A DNA stretch of 64,000 bases from Acuticoccus kalidii (GTDB lineage Bacteria > Pseudomonadota > Alphaproteobacteria > Rhizobiales > Amorphaceae): assembly GCF_021556395.1 (NCBI RefSeq), contig NZ_JAKGCS010000007.1, positions 1-64,000 of the forward strand, written 5' to 3'. The notes beneath the pieces were generated by a model, which made no database searches, was not told the origin of the DNA, and was given only the letters and a program-made list of their open reading frames with translations. Positions 18,431 to 28,590 of this stretch are shown one piece after another. The position numbers were made by a program, and so were the translations under genes. How positions within the stretch are numbered: the first letter of the stretch is position 1; every line of letters begins with the position of its first letter.

Positions 18431-18447
18431 GGGCGGTCAGACCGCCC
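18431..18447. terminator. Short inverted repeat between DUF3971 and tyrS genes
   Basis: A GC-rich inverted repeat with 8-bp arms around one base overlaps the tyrS stop codon and lies 18 bases after the DUF3971 stop. There is no U-tract. It may act as a weak shared terminator for the converging genes. Confidence 0.35.
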
Positions 18448-19687
18448 GCAACAGGGCGTGCTTCTTGCGGCCGAGCGACAGCTTGATCACGTCGCCCTTG
18501 AGGTCGCCGGCGCTAAGGGTGCGCTTGTCGTCCTCGACCCGCTCGTCGTTGACGCGGGCGCCGCCGCCTTTGATCGCCCGCCGCGCCTCGCTGTTCGAGG
18601 CGGCAAGACCGGCCGTCACGAAGGCGTTCAGAACGCCGATCCCGGCATCGAGATCGCCGCGCGCGACATCGACCGTCGGCAAGCCCTCGGCAAGGCCGCC
18701 GGCCTCGAAGGTGGTCGCCGCGGTGCTCGCCGCCTGATCGGCCGCCTCGCGTCCATGGATCAGCGCCGTCACCTCGTTGGCGAGGATCTTCTTCGCCTCG
18801 TTGATCTCCGCGCCCTCGAGCGCGGCGAGGCGGGCCACCTCGTCGAGCGGGAGCTTGGTGAAGAGCTTGAGGAAGCGCTCGACGTCCGCATCCTCGGTGT
18901 TGCGCCAGAACTGCCAGAAATCATACGGGGTGGTGAAATCGGCGTTCAGCCACACCGCGCCGTCGGCGGTCTTGCCCATCTTCGCGCCGGAGGCGGTCGT
19001 GATGAGGTTCGAGGTGAGGCCGTAGAGCTCGGCCCCCACGATCCGCCGGCCGAGATCGATGCCGGAGACGATATTTCCCCATTGGTCCGACCCGCCCATC
19101 TGGAGCGTACAGCCATAGCGGCGGTTCAGCTCCACGAAGTCGTAAGCCTGGAGGACCATGTAGTTGAATTCGAGGAAGGTGAGCGGCTGCTCGCGATCGA
19201 GCCGGAGGCGCACCGAATCCATCGTCAGCATCCGGTTGACGGAGAAGTGCCGGCCGACATCGCGCAAAAACGGGACATAGTTCAGCCCGTCGAGCCATTC
19301 CGCATTGTCGGCGGCGATCGCGCCATTGCCGGTGTCGGAGAAGGTGAGGAGGCGCTCGAACACCTTGAAGATGCCGGCTTTGTTCTCGGCGATCTTCTCG
19401 TCGGTGAGGAGCTGGCGCGTGGTGTCGCGGCCGGAGGGATCGCCGATCTTCGTCGTGCCGCCGCCCATCAGCGCTATCGGGCGGTGCCCCGTCTCCTGCA
19501 GCCAATGCAGCAGGAGGATCTGCACGAGCGAGCCGACATGAAGGCTCGCCGCGGTGCAGTCGAACCCGATATAACCCGTGACCATCCCGTCGGCACAGGC
19601 GGCGTCGAGACCGTCGGCGTCGCTCATCTGGTTGATGAAACCGCGGTCGGTGAGTGTTTTGATGAAGTCGGAGCGAGGCATGGCCAT
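18437..19687 (-). CDS. tyrS: Tyrosyl-tRNA synthetase
   Basis: This class I aminoacyl-tRNA synthetase attaches tyrosine to tRNA-Tyr. The 416-residue protein shows the HIGH-like segment ASLHVGSL, the tyrosine/tRNA pocket region ([24 protein letters not shown]), the KMSKS-like loop AKMGKT, and a C-terminal S4 domain ([14 protein letters not shown]). Start candidates are ATG at 19687 and ATG at 19681; neither has a strong ribosome site. Both overlap the start of the divergent anmK gene, so the tyrS promoter must lie inside anmK coding sequence. Confidence 0.96.
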   Translation of the reverse strand: MAMPRSDFIKTLTDRGFINQMSDADGLDAACADGMVTGYIGFDCTAASLHVGSLVQILLLHWLQETGHRPIALMGGGTTKIGDPSGRDTTRQLLTDEKIAENKAGIFKVFERLLTFSDTGNGAIAADNAEWLDGLNYVPFLRDVGRHFSVNRMLTMDSVRLRLDREQPLTFLEFNYMVLQAYDFVELNRRYGCTLQMGGSDQWGNIVSGIDLGRRIVGAELYGLTSNLITTASGAKMGKTADGAVWLNADFTTPYDFWQFWRNTEDADVERFLKLFTKLPLDEVARLAALEGAEINEAKKILANEVTALIHGREAADQAASTAATTFEAGGLAEGLPTVDVARGDLDAGIGVLNAFVTAGLAASNSEARRAIKGGGARVNDERVEDDKRTLSAGDLKGDVIKLSLGRKKHALLRAV

Positions 19688-20846
19688 TTCGTTTGCACCA
19701 ACCGCCCCGGAAGGCAACAAGGACTTTGCGGGCGCGGCGAATATCCCGAAGATCGCGCGGGCGATCGGCGTCATTTCCGGGACTTCGATGGATGCCGTCG
19801 ACGTCGCTCTGCTGACGACCGACGGGGAGGGGGTGATCACCCGCGGCGCGAGCCTTCTCCATCCCTATCGCGCCGAGCAGCGCGCGGCGATCCGCTCGGC
19901 GATGTCCGATGCGATGGCCGCGCCGACGGGCCGGCATCGCACGCCGGCTCTGCGCGCCGCCGAAGCGGTCGTGACCGAGGCGCACGGCGACGCGATCGCC
20001 CGCTTCCTCGCCGAGACCGGCGCCGAGGCCGACATCATCGGCTGGCACGGGCAGACCGTCGCCCACGCACCGGAGCGCCGCTTCACGATGCAGATCGGCG
20101 ATGCCGGGGCGCTCGCGGATCGGTTCGGCCTGCCGGTCGTCGCCGATTTCCGCTCAGACGACGTTGCCGAGGGCGGCGAGGGCGCGCCGCTCGTGCCGGT
20201 CTATCACCGCGCTCTGGTGCGGGAGGCGGGGCTCGCCGAGCCGGCCCTCGTCATCAATCTCGGCGGTGTCGCCAACGTCACCTTCATCGACGGCGACACG
20301 CTGATCGCGTTCGACACCGGTCCGGCGAGCGCGTTGATCGACGATGCGATGGCCGAGATCGGCGAGAGTCTCGACGAGGGTGGCGGCGTCGCCGCATCCG
20401 GGCGCGTCGACGAAGCGGCGCTCGCCGTCTTGCTCGATCATCCCTATTTTGCCGAGCCCGCGCCGAAATCGCTGGACCGCGACGCCTTTTCCGCCGTCCC
20501 CGTCGCGCACCTTCCCTTCGCCGACCGTATCGCCACCCTGACGCGCTTTTCCGCCGAGGCGCTTGGCGCAGCCGTCCGCCTTCTGCCGCGCCGTCCGAAG
20601 ACGGTGATCGCGGCCGGCGGCGGGACCTACAATGCGACGATGATGCGCTTCATCGCCGACGCGATCGGCGAGGAGGTCGGCAGCGCGGACGCGGCCGGCT
20701 TCTCGTCGGATTTCATGGAGGCGGAGGCGTTCGCCTATCTCGCGATGCGTTCGCTGCGCGGCCTGCCGCTCACGTTTCCGGGAACGACGGGGATCGCGGC
20801 GCCCCTCACCGGCGGGCGGCTCTGGATGCCGACCACCGCCGTCTAG
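19680..20846 (+). CDS. anmK: Anhydro-N-acetylmuramic acid kinase
   Basis: AnmK phosphorylates and opens anhydroMurNAc released during peptidoglycan turnover, giving MurNAc-6-phosphate. The 388-residue protein has the N-terminal phosphate loop [14 protein letters not shown], the HGQTVAH segment and [14 protein letters not shown]. The ATG at 19680 has GGAG six bases upstream and no alternative in-frame start occurs before the conserved core. The start codon sits in the palindrome ATGGCCAT shared with the opposite tyrS start. Its natural partner is the murein recycling pathway, whose other genes are not in the window. Confidence 0.94.
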   Translation: MAISFAPTAPEGNKDFAGAANIPKIARAIGVISGTSMDAVDVALLTTDGEGVITRGASLLHPYRAEQRAAIRSAMSDAMAAPTGRHRTPALRAAEAVVTEAHGDAIARFLAETGAEADIIGWHGQTVAHAPERRFTMQIGDAGALADRFGLPVVADFRSDDVAEGGEGAPLVPVYHRALVREAGLAEPALVINLGGVANVTFIDGDTLIAFDTGPASALIDDAMAEIGESLDEGGGVAASGRVDEAALAVLLDHPYFAEPAPKSLDRDAFSAVPVAHLPFADRIATLTRFSAEALGAAVRLLPRRPKTVIAAGGGTYNATMMRFIADAIGEEVGSADAAGFSSDFMEAEAFAYLAMRSLRGLPLTFPGTTGIAAPLTGGRLWMPTTAV

Positions 20847-20858
20847 GTCGAACGAAAA

Positions 20859-20884
20859 GGCCCGCCCCGAGGTCGGGGCGGGCC
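20859..20884 (-). terminator. Terminator between anmK and the alpha/beta hydrolase
   Basis: A perfect 12-bp GC-rich inverted repeat with a tiny centre lies between converging genes. A run of A on the left becomes a U-tract for leftward transcription, so it fits best as the rho-independent terminator of the hydrolase gene, and it could also slow anmK transcripts. Confidence 0.7.
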
Positions 20885-20895
20885 GCCGGGCCAAA

Positions 20896-21552
20896 TCAGG
20901 CCGCGTTTTCCTTTTCCGCGAGACGGCGGTCGAGATAGCCGGAGCAGATGCCGAGCAATTCGTCGACCTGGCCCTCGAAGAAGTGGTTCGCGCCGGGGAC
21001 GATCGTGTGATCGATCACGATGCCCTTTTGCGTCTTCAACTTGTCGACCAGCGTCTGGGTGTCCTTCGGCAGCGCCACGCGGTCCCGATCGCCGTGCACG
21101 ATGAGCCCCGAGGAGGGACACGGCGCGAGGAACGAGAAGTCGTGCAGGTTCGCTGGCGGCGCGACCGAGATGAAGCCTTCGACCTCCGGCCGGCGCATCA
21201 GAAGCTGCATGCCGATCCAGGCGCCGAACGAAAAGCCCGCGATCCAGCAGCCCCGCGCTTCCGGGTGGATCGCCTGGAGCCAGTCGAGCGCGGAGGCCGC
21301 GTCCGCCAGCTCGCCGGCGCCATGGTCGAACTCGCCCTGGCTGCGCCCCACGCCGCGGAAGTTGAAGCGCAGCACGGTAAAGTTGCGCTCCTTGAACATG
21401 TAGAACAGATTATAAATGATCTGATTGTTCATCGTGCCGCCGAAGTGGGGATGCGGATGGAGCACGATGGCGAGCGGCGCGCGCCGGTCAGAGGACGGTT
21501 GCAATCGTCCTTCGAGACGGCCGGCGGGGCCGGTGAAGATAACCTCAGGCAT
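20896..21552 (-). CDS. Alpha/beta hydrolase (serine esterase type)
   Basis: This 218-residue hydrolase has HPHPHFGGTM with the oxyanion region, the nucleophile elbow GFSFGAW, an acidic residue in HGDRDRVALP, and the final histidine in PGANHFF. It belongs to the group of bacterial proteins that resemble dienelactone-hydrolase/CocE-type esterases; the natural substrate is unknown. The ATG at 21552 is chosen because family similarity begins there. It is divergent from the SUF operon, sharing an 85-base promoter region. Confidence 0.85.
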   Translation of the reverse strand: MPEVIFTGPAGRLEGRLQPSSDRRAPLAIVLHPHPHFGGTMNNQIIYNLFYMFKERNFTVLRFNFRGVGRSQGEFDHGAGELADAASALDWLQAIHPEARGCWIAGFSFGAWIGMQLLMRRPEVEGFISVAPPANLHDFSFLAPCPSSGLIVHGDRDRVALPKDTQTLVDKLKTQKGIVIDHTIVPGANHFFEGQVDELLGICSGYLDRRLAEKENAA

Positions 21553-21604
21553 CACAGACCCGGTTGTTTGCGGTGAGGCGCGGTTATCTATCAACAGGAC
21601 AACG

Positions 21605-21620
21605 CGAATCAAGCGATTCG
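21605..21620. promoter_or_regulatory. Palindrome in the SUF operon leader
   Basis: The palindrome has arms CGAATC and GATTCG separated by AAGC, and ends 17 bases before the GTG start of the first SUF gene. It lies in the only gap between the operon and the divergent hydrolase, where an iron- or redox-responsive repressor would be expected. The sequence does not match a known iron-regulator box that I can name with confidence. Confidence 0.35.
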
Positions 21621-21637
21621 AACAGGGGCAAGCATTT

Positions 21638-22780
21638 GTGGCGCAAATCGGCAAGCGGCTTTATCTCGATTGGAACGCCACCGCGCCGCTCGACGAAGCG
21701 GCGCGCGAGGCGGCAATCGCCGCGCTGTGCGCGGGTGGCAACGCTTCGTCGGTCCATGCTGAGGGGCGTGCGAGCCGGGCGCTGATCGAGGGCGCGCGGC
21801 GCCGGCTTGCCGCCAGACTTGGTGTCGCACCGGACGGGGTGACGTTCACCTCCGGCGGCACCGAAGCCAACACGATGGTCCTCTCGCCGGGCGTGCGGCG
21901 GGGCGAGGAGGCGCCCGTCGAGCGGCTGATCACATCGGCGGTGGAGCATCCCGCCGTCCAGTCTGGCGGCCGTTTTCCGGCCGAGGACGTGACCGTCCTT
22001 CCGGTCGACCGGCACGGGAAGATCGCCCTCGACGCGCTCGAGCGGGCGCTCGCCGCCGATCCCCGTCCGGCGCTCGTGTCGCTGATGACCGCCAACAACG
22101 AGACCGGCGTCATTGAGCCGCTTCAAGACGCCGCGGCCATCGCCTCCCGTCATGGCGCGCTGGTTCATACCGACGCGGTGCAGGGCTTTGGGCGCATGGC
22201 TGATACCCATTTCGAGGTGGCCGATCTCGTCACCATCTCCGGTCACAAGATCGGTGCGCCGATCGGCGTGGGTGCGCTGGTCCGCCGCGGGGACATCAGG
22301 GTTCCGGCGCTGGTTCGCGGGGGCGGCCAGGAGCGCGGGGCGCGCGGCGGCACCGAGAACGTCGCCGCGATCGCCGGCTTCGCGGCCGCGCTCGACGGCC
22401 CCGCCGCCGACCCCGCGGCATGGGTCGAGACCGAAAAGGCGCGGGATCTGTTCGAGGCGCGTCTTTTCAAAGCCTTCCAAAACGCCCACATCTTCGGCAA
22501 AGAAGTGTCGAGGCTCCCCAACACCAGCCTCTTCGCGATCGGGACGACGCCGGCCGAGCTTGCGTTGATCGGGCTCGACCTCGCCGGGATTTCCGTATCC
22601 TCCGGCTCGGCGTGCTCATCGGGCAAGGTCAGCGTCAGCCATGTCCTCCTCGCTATGGGTGTCGAGGCGGATATCGCGCGTCGCGCGATCCGGATGAGCG
22701 CGGGTCCATTGGGGGCAGATGCGGCTTTGGAACGATTTTTGGTAGCGCTCCAGCAGGTCATTGTGCCAATGGAGGCCTGA
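21638..22780 (+). CDS. Cysteine desulfurase, IscS/NifS type
   Basis: This PLP enzyme removes sulfur from cysteine for iron-sulfur assembly. The 380-residue protein has the PLP lysine in [10 protein letters not shown] and the catalytic cysteine in [17 protein letters not shown], the class I (IscS/NifS) loop. The start is GTG at 21638 with GGGG about nine bases upstream; this gives the usual N-terminus [11 protein letters not shown]. It is the first gene of the SUF operon, 58 bases before sufB. The operon also has a class II desulfurase (sufS), so two sulfur donors are encoded together. Confidence 0.92.
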   Translation: MAQIGKRLYLDWNATAPLDEAAREAAIAALCAGGNASSVHAEGRASRALIEGARRRLAARLGVAPDGVTFTSGGTEANTMVLSPGVRRGEEAPVERLITSAVEHPAVQSGGRFPAEDVTVLPVDRHGKIALDALERALAADPRPALVSLMTANNETGVIEPLQDAAAIASRHGALVHTDAVQGFGRMADTHFEVADLVTISGHKIGAPIGVGALVRRGDIRVPALVRGGGQERGARGGTENVAAIAGFAAALDGPAADPAAWVETEKARDLFEARLFKAFQNAHIFGKEVSRLPNTSLFAIGTTPAELALIGLDLAGISVSSGSACSSGKVSVSHVLLAMGVEADIARRAIRMSAGPLGADAALERFLVALQQVIVPMEA

Positions 22781-22838
22781 CCTACCTTTAGAATGCGTCC
22801 AACCTACGGGCTTTGAACCCGTGCGGAGGGAGAAGGTC

Positions 22839-24356
<1,518 letters not shown>

Positions 24357-24434
24357 GCGCCGGGCCCCTTTTTTCCGATTTTCAGTGAATGACCGGCGCG
24401 GTTCGCCCGCAGCCGAAGGAATGAGAAGACGAAC

Positions 24435-25193
24435 ATGCTTGCAATCGAGAACCTCCACGCGAGCGTCGAGGACGGTGAGGGGACCCGCGAGATCCTGAAG
24501 GGTCTCGACCTCGAGATCTGGCCGGGCGAGGTCCACGCGATCATGGGTCCGAACGGGGCCGGCAAGTCGACCCTCGGCAACATCATCGCCGGCAAAGACG
24601 GTTATGAGGTGACGGAAGGCTCGGTGAAGTTCCTCGAAGAGGACCTCCTCGAGATGGAGCCGGAAGAGCGTGCCGCCGCTGGCATCTTCCTCGCCTTCCA
24701 GTATCCCGTCGAGGTGCCCGGCGTCGCGACGATGACCTTCCTCAAGACCGCCCTCAACGCCCAGCGCGAGGCACGCGGCGAGAAGGCGCTGTCGACGCCG
24801 GAATTCATGAAGGCGGTGAAGGGCGCGGCCGACAAGCTCGGCGTCAAGCAGGAGATGCTGCGCCGGCCGATCAATGTCGGCTTCTCGGGTGGTGAGAAGA
24901 AGCGCAACGAAATCATGCAGATGGCGCTTTTGGAGCCGAAGCTCTGCGTCCTCGACGAGACCGATTCGGGCCTCGATATCGATGCGCTGCGCATCGTTTC
25001 GGAGGGGGTCAATTCGCTGCGTTCGCCGGAGCGCTCCTTCCTCGTGATCACGCACTATCAGCGCCTTCTCGACTATATCGAGCCCGATTTCGTGCATGTC
25101 CTCGCCGGCGGGAAGATCGTCCGGTCGGGTGGGCCGGAGCTGGCCAAGGAGCTCGAGGCGCGCGGCTATGCCGAGTTCCTCGAGGCGGCGTGA
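24435..25193 (+). CDS. sufC: Fe-S assembly ATPase SufC
   Basis: SufC is the ABC-type ATPase that drives cluster assembly on SufB/SufD in the cytoplasm. The 252-residue protein has Walker A GPNGAGKST, the SufC-type signature FSGGEKKRNEI and Walker B LCVLDETDSGLD. It is preceded by GAAGGAATGAGAAG. The stop overlaps the sufD start in a TGATG arrangement, indicating coupled translation. Confidence 0.96.
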   Translation: MLAIENLHASVEDGEGTREILKGLDLEIWPGEVHAIMGPNGAGKSTLGNIIAGKDGYEVTEGSVKFLEEDLLEMEPEERAAAGIFLAFQYPVEVPGVATMTFLKTALNAQREARGEKALSTPEFMKAVKGAADKLGVKQEMLRRPINVGFSGGEKKRNEIMQMALLEPKLCVLDETDSGLDIDALRIVSEGVNSLRSPERSFLVITHYQRLLDYIEPDFVHVLAGGKIVRSGGPELAKELEARGYAEFLEAA

Positions 25194-26476
25194 TGAACAA
25201 CAACCCGACTGAGGCCGAACGCGCGCTCGCCGACCTCTTCGAGGCGCGCAAGGCCGGTTTCGCCGGAACGCCGCTCGACGCGGCGCGGGAGAGCGCTTTC
25301 TCGCGCTTTGCCGCCAATGGCCTGCCGCATCGCCGGGTCGAGGCCTACAAATACACCGACCTGCGCGCGCGTCTGCGTGAGCTTCCGGGCGCCGCCGGCG
25401 CGCCGGATGCGGCCAAACTCGCCGCCGTCCTCGCCGACAACCCGCCGCTCGTCGAAGGCGCCGCGCGCATCGTGATCGCGAACGGGCGCTATGTGCCGGA
25501 GCATTCCTCGACGATGGCGAACGTCACCGTCGCCTCGCTCCTCGATCCCGCGGCCGACACAACGCGCGTCGGTAAGCTCGTCGCCGAGAGCGACGATCCG
25601 TTGACCCTCGCCAATGTCGGCCTCTTCGAGGGCGGTGTGGTGATCAACGTCACGGGTGAAGCCGGTGCGCCGCTCGAGATCGTGCACGTCTCGCTCGATG
25701 ACGGGCTCGTCATGGGCCGCACGGCGGTGATCGTGGCGCCGGAGGCGCGCGTTTCCGTGGTGGAGCGGGCGATCGGCACGGCCGGAACGGTCGCCAACGA
25801 CCTCACCGAGCTCACCGTCGGTGCGCGCGCGAAGGCGAGCTGGATCCGCATCGAGGCGGGCGTGGGCGACAAGACCGTCCAGCTCGGCACGCTGCACACC
25901 GAAATCGACGAAGAGGGCGCGCTCGAGCACCTCACCGTGTCGACCGGGGCGGGCCTGTCCCGCAACCAGATCTTCGCCTCGATCGTCGGCGACGAAGCGG
26001 ACGCGCACTTCCGCGCCGCAACGGTTGCGATCGGCAAGCGCCATGTCGACAACACGATGGTCGTGCGGCACGACGCGCTCAACTCGCGCTCGTCCGAAGT
26101 GCTGCGCTCGGCCGTCGGCCATGGCGGCACGGCGATCGTCCAGGGCCGGATCATCGTCGATCCGGGCGCACAGAAGACCGATGCGCGGATGATGTCGAAC
26201 GCGCTCTTCCTCGACGATAGCGGCGAGGTGGTGAACAAGCCCGAGCTCGAGATCTTCGCCGACGACGTCCAGTGCGGTCACGGCGCGACCTCGGGCGATA
26301 TCGACGAGGAGATGGTGTTCTATCTCCGCGCGCGCGGCATTCCCCAGGCGACGGCCCGCCGGCTCCTCGTGGAGGCGTTCCTCGTCGAGGCGCTGGATCG
26401 TGTCGAAGACGAAGCGCTGCGCGAAGGGCTTGCCGACAGCCTGCGCGCCGCGCTCGATCTCGAGGGGGCGCTCTGA
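25193..26476 (+). CDS. sufD: Fe-S assembly protein SufD
   Basis: SufD pairs with SufB in the SufBC2D complex and is needed for iron supply. The 427-residue protein contains the family core (NSRSSEVLRSAVGHGGTAIVQGRI, DDVQCGHGATSGDIDEEMVFYLRARGI). The ATG at 25193 overlaps the sufC stop; a GTG three bases earlier is also possible. The stop overlaps the sufS start in the same TGATG way. Confidence 0.95.
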   Translation: MNNNPTEAERALADLFEARKAGFAGTPLDAARESAFSRFAANGLPHRRVEAYKYTDLRARLRELPGAAGAPDAAKLAAVLADNPPLVEGAARIVIANGRYVPEHSSTMANVTVASLLDPAADTTRVGKLVAESDDPLTLANVGLFEGGVVINVTGEAGAPLEIVHVSLDDGLVMGRTAVIVAPEARVSVVERAIGTAGTVANDLTELTVGARAKASWIRIEAGVGDKTVQLGTLHTEIDEEGALEHLTVSTGAGLSRNQIFASIVGDEADAHFRAATVAIGKRHVDNTMVVRHDALNSRSSEVLRSAVGHGGTAIVQGRIIVDPGAQKTDARMMSNALFLDDSGEVVNKPELEIFADDVQCGHGATSGDIDEEMVFYLRARGIPQATARRLLVEAFLVEALDRVEDEALREGLADSLRAALDLEGAL

Positions 26477-27714
26477 TGGATCGCGCCCCGGTGTCGGCCT
26501 TCGATGTCGAGGCCGTGCGGCGGGATTTCCCGATCCTCTCGCAGGAGATCCACGGCAAGCCGCTCGTCTATCTCGACAATGCCGCCTCGGCCCAGAAGCC
26601 GAAGGCAGTGCTCGACCGCCTCTATCAGGCCTATGCGGTCGACTATGCCAACGTCCATCGCGGGCTCCACACGCTCGCGAACCGCTCCACCGAGGCCTAT
26701 GAGGGCGCGCGCGAGATCGTGCGGGCGCATCTCAACGCGCGCTCGACGGAGGAAATCATCTTCACCCGCTCCTCGACGGAGGCGATCAACCTCGTCGCCT
26801 CCTCATTCGGCCGTGGCCGGATCGGGGAGGGGGACGAGATCGTCCTCACCGTGATGGAGCATCACTCCAACATCGTCCCGTGGCATTTCCTGCGGAGCGA
26901 AAAGGGGGCGGTGCTGAAGTGGGTGGAGATCACCGAGGACGGCTCGCTCGACATGGAAAGCTTCGCGCGGGCGCTCTCGCCGCGCACGAAGATGGTGGCG
27001 GTCGTCCACATGTCGAACGTGCTGGGCACGGTGACGCCGGTCGCCGAGATTTGCCGCATGGCGCACGAGCGCGGCATTCCCGTCCTCGTCGACGGCAGCC
27101 AGAGCGCGGCGCACGGGCCGGTCGACGTGCAGGCGATCGACTGCGATTTCTTCGCCTGCACGGGCCACAAGATCTACGGCCCGAGCGGGATCGGCGTTCT
27201 TTACGGCAAGCGCGAGCTGCTCGAGGCGATGCCGCCTTTCATGGGCGGCGGCGAGATGATCGCCTCCGTCACGCGAGACGATGTGACGTATGCCGGCCTT
27301 CCGAATCGCTTCGAGGCCGGAACGCCGCCGATTGCGCAGGCGATTGGTCTCGGCGCGGCGCTCCAGTACGTGGAACACCTCGGCTGGGACAAGATCGAGG
27401 CTCACGAAGCCGCGATTGCCAGCTATGCCCGCGAGCGTCTTCGCGGCATCAACGCGCTCACCCTGCATGGCGATGCGCCGGGCAAGGGGGCGGTGTTCGC
27501 CTTCAACCTTGCAGGCGCGCATCCCCATGATGTTGCTACGATTTTGGACCGCGAAGGCGTCGCGGTCCGTGCCGGCACGCATTGTGCCGAACCGTTGATG
27601 GATGCGCTCGGCGTGAACGCATCCTGCCGGGCGTCGTTTGGCCTCTACAACACCTTTGACGAGGTGGACCGCCTTGCGGAGGCCATCGAGAAAGCCCATA
27701 GATTCTTCGTGTGA
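26476..27714 (+). CDS. sufS: Cysteine desulfurase SufS
   Basis: This class II cysteine desulfurase supplies sulfur to SufBCD. The 412-residue protein begins DFPILSQEIHGKPLVYLDNAASAQKP, has the PLP lysine in FFACTGHKIYGPSG, and the catalytic cysteine in RAGTHCAEPLM. Class II enzymes normally need SufE or SufU to accept sulfur, and neither is in this operon. It overlaps sufD by one base and is 11 bases before sufT. Confidence 0.95.
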   Translation: MDRAPVSAFDVEAVRRDFPILSQEIHGKPLVYLDNAASAQKPKAVLDRLYQAYAVDYANVHRGLHTLANRSTEAYEGAREIVRAHLNARSTEEIIFTRSSTEAINLVASSFGRGRIGEGDEIVLTVMEHHSNIVPWHFLRSEKGAVLKWVEITEDGSLDMESFARALSPRTKMVAVVHMSNVLGTVTPVAEICRMAHERGIPVLVDGSQSAAHGPVDVQAIDCDFFACTGHKIYGPSGIGVLYGKRELLEAMPPFMGGGEMIASVTRDDVTYAGLPNRFEAGTPPIAQAIGLGAALQYVEHLGWDKIEAHEAAIASYARERLRGINALTLHGDAPGKGAVFAFNLAGAHPHDVATILDREGVAVRAGTHCAEPLMDALGVNASCRASFGLYNTFDEVDRLAEAIEKAHRFFV

Positions 27715-27725
27715 GGAGGCACAGG

Positions 27726-28118
27726 ATGGACGCCGTCACCGAAGCTACGAGCACCGAGAAGGCCGAGACTGCCGAAGAGGTGAAGACCGAATCGGCGATC
27801 CCCGAGGCGGAGCTCGATCGCATCACGGCCGACATCGTGGCCGCGTTGAAGACCGTCTACGACCCGGAGATTCCGGTCGATATCTACGAGCTCGGCCTGA
27901 TCTATCGGGTCGATATCGAGGACGATCGTTCGATTCGGGTCGACATGACGCTGACCGCCCCGGGTTGTCCGGTCGCCGGCGAAATGCCCGGCTGGGTGGA
28001 AAATGCGGTCGGCACCGTCGAGGGTGTCGGCGAGGTCACCGTGAAAATGGTGTTCGACCCGCCCTGGGATCCCTCACGCATGTCGGACGAGGCGCGCGTC
28101 GCCCTCGACATGTACTGA
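27726..28118 (+). CDS. sufT: SUF-associated DUF59/MIP18 protein (SufT)
   Basis: This is a 130-residue MIP18/DUF59 protein that helps mature Fe-S proteins. It shows YDPEIPVDIYELGLIYRVDI, the conserved LTAPGCPVAGEMPGWV with its cysteine, and FDPPWDPSRMSDEAR. An N-terminal 35-residue acidic stretch precedes the domain. The ATG at 27726 follows GAGGAGGCACAGG. It sits between sufS and the SufA-like gene, the usual place in alphaproteobacteria. Confidence 0.93.
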   Translation: MDAVTEATSTEKAETAEEVKTESAIPEAELDRITADIVAALKTVYDPEIPVDIYELGLIYRVDIEDDRSIRVDMTLTAPGCPVAGEMPGWVENAVGTVEGVGEVTVKMVFDPPWDPSRMSDEARVALDMY

Positions 28119-28143
28119 ACGCGAGTGAGTTGAGGAGGCGAGA

Positions 28144-28494
28144 ATGCCCCGACCCGCAGTGATGAAACTGACCGACGACGCGGTCGAACGCGTGCGCGAG
28201 ATCATGGCACGCCAGGATCCGCCCCTCGCGGGCCTCCGCGTCGGCATCAAGAAAGGCGGCTGTGCGGGCATGGAATACACCATGGACGCAGTCGCCGAAC
28301 CGTCCCCGAAGGACGAGATCGTGGAGCGTGACGGCGCGCGGGTGTTCGTCGATCCCGCGGCGGTCTTGTTCCTGCTCGGCTCCGAGATGGGTTACGAGAC
28401 CACCAAATTCCGCTCCGGCTTCACCTTTCAGAACCCCAACCAGGTTTCGGCCTGCGGCTGCGGCGAATCGGTGGAGCTGCGCGCCGCCGGCTGA
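28144..28494 (+). CDS. sufA: A-type Fe-S carrier, SufA/IscA/HesB family
   Basis: This 116-residue carrier transfers assembled clusters to client proteins. The three family cysteines are present: Cys40 in KKGGCAGM, and Cys104 and Cys106 in SACGCGES. It follows sufT by 25 bases with GAGGAGG upstream of the ATG and is the last gene of the operon, closed by a strong terminator. Confidence 0.93.
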   Translation: MPRPAVMKLTDDAVERVREIMARQDPPLAGLRVGIKKGGCAGMEYTMDAVAEPSPKDEIVERDGARVFVDPAAVLFLLGSEMGYETTKFRSGFTFQNPNQVSACGCGESVELRAAG

Positions 28495-28501
28495 CACGCC
28501 C

Positions 28502-28543
28502 GCGAGCACGCCAATCAAAGCGCATCGGCGAGCACGCCAATCC
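28502..28543 (+). repeat. Short direct repeat after sufA
   Basis: The 15-base unit GCGAGCACGCCAATC occurs at 28502-28516 and again at 28529-28543, just before the terminator. Two copies only; no function is evident. Confidence 0.6.
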
Positions 28544-28570
28544 AAAAAGGGGCCCGACGGCCCCTTTTTT
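28544..28570. terminator. Bidirectional rho-independent terminator of the SUF operon
   Basis: A perfect stem GGGGCC/GGCCCC with a CGAC loop is flanked by five A on the left and six T on the right. It therefore works in both directions and separates the SUF operon from the leftward gene ending at 28591. Confidence 0.9.
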
Positions 28571-28590
28571 CATGCCCGGACGGCCAAGGC

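Noticed and set aside
18458-20938. Long open frame on the plus strand across tyrS and anmK
   Set aside because: It runs antisense to tyrS and out of frame in anmK, and has no recognisable domain.
24357-24434. Terminator between sufB and sufC (T-run at 24369-24374)
   Set aside because: Only a weak 4-bp stem precedes the T-run and it is not adjacent to it; the gene order argues for read-through.
28144-28494. IscA with a second function as sufT partner fusion
   Set aside because: The gene is a separate frame 25 bases after sufT with its own ribosome site.
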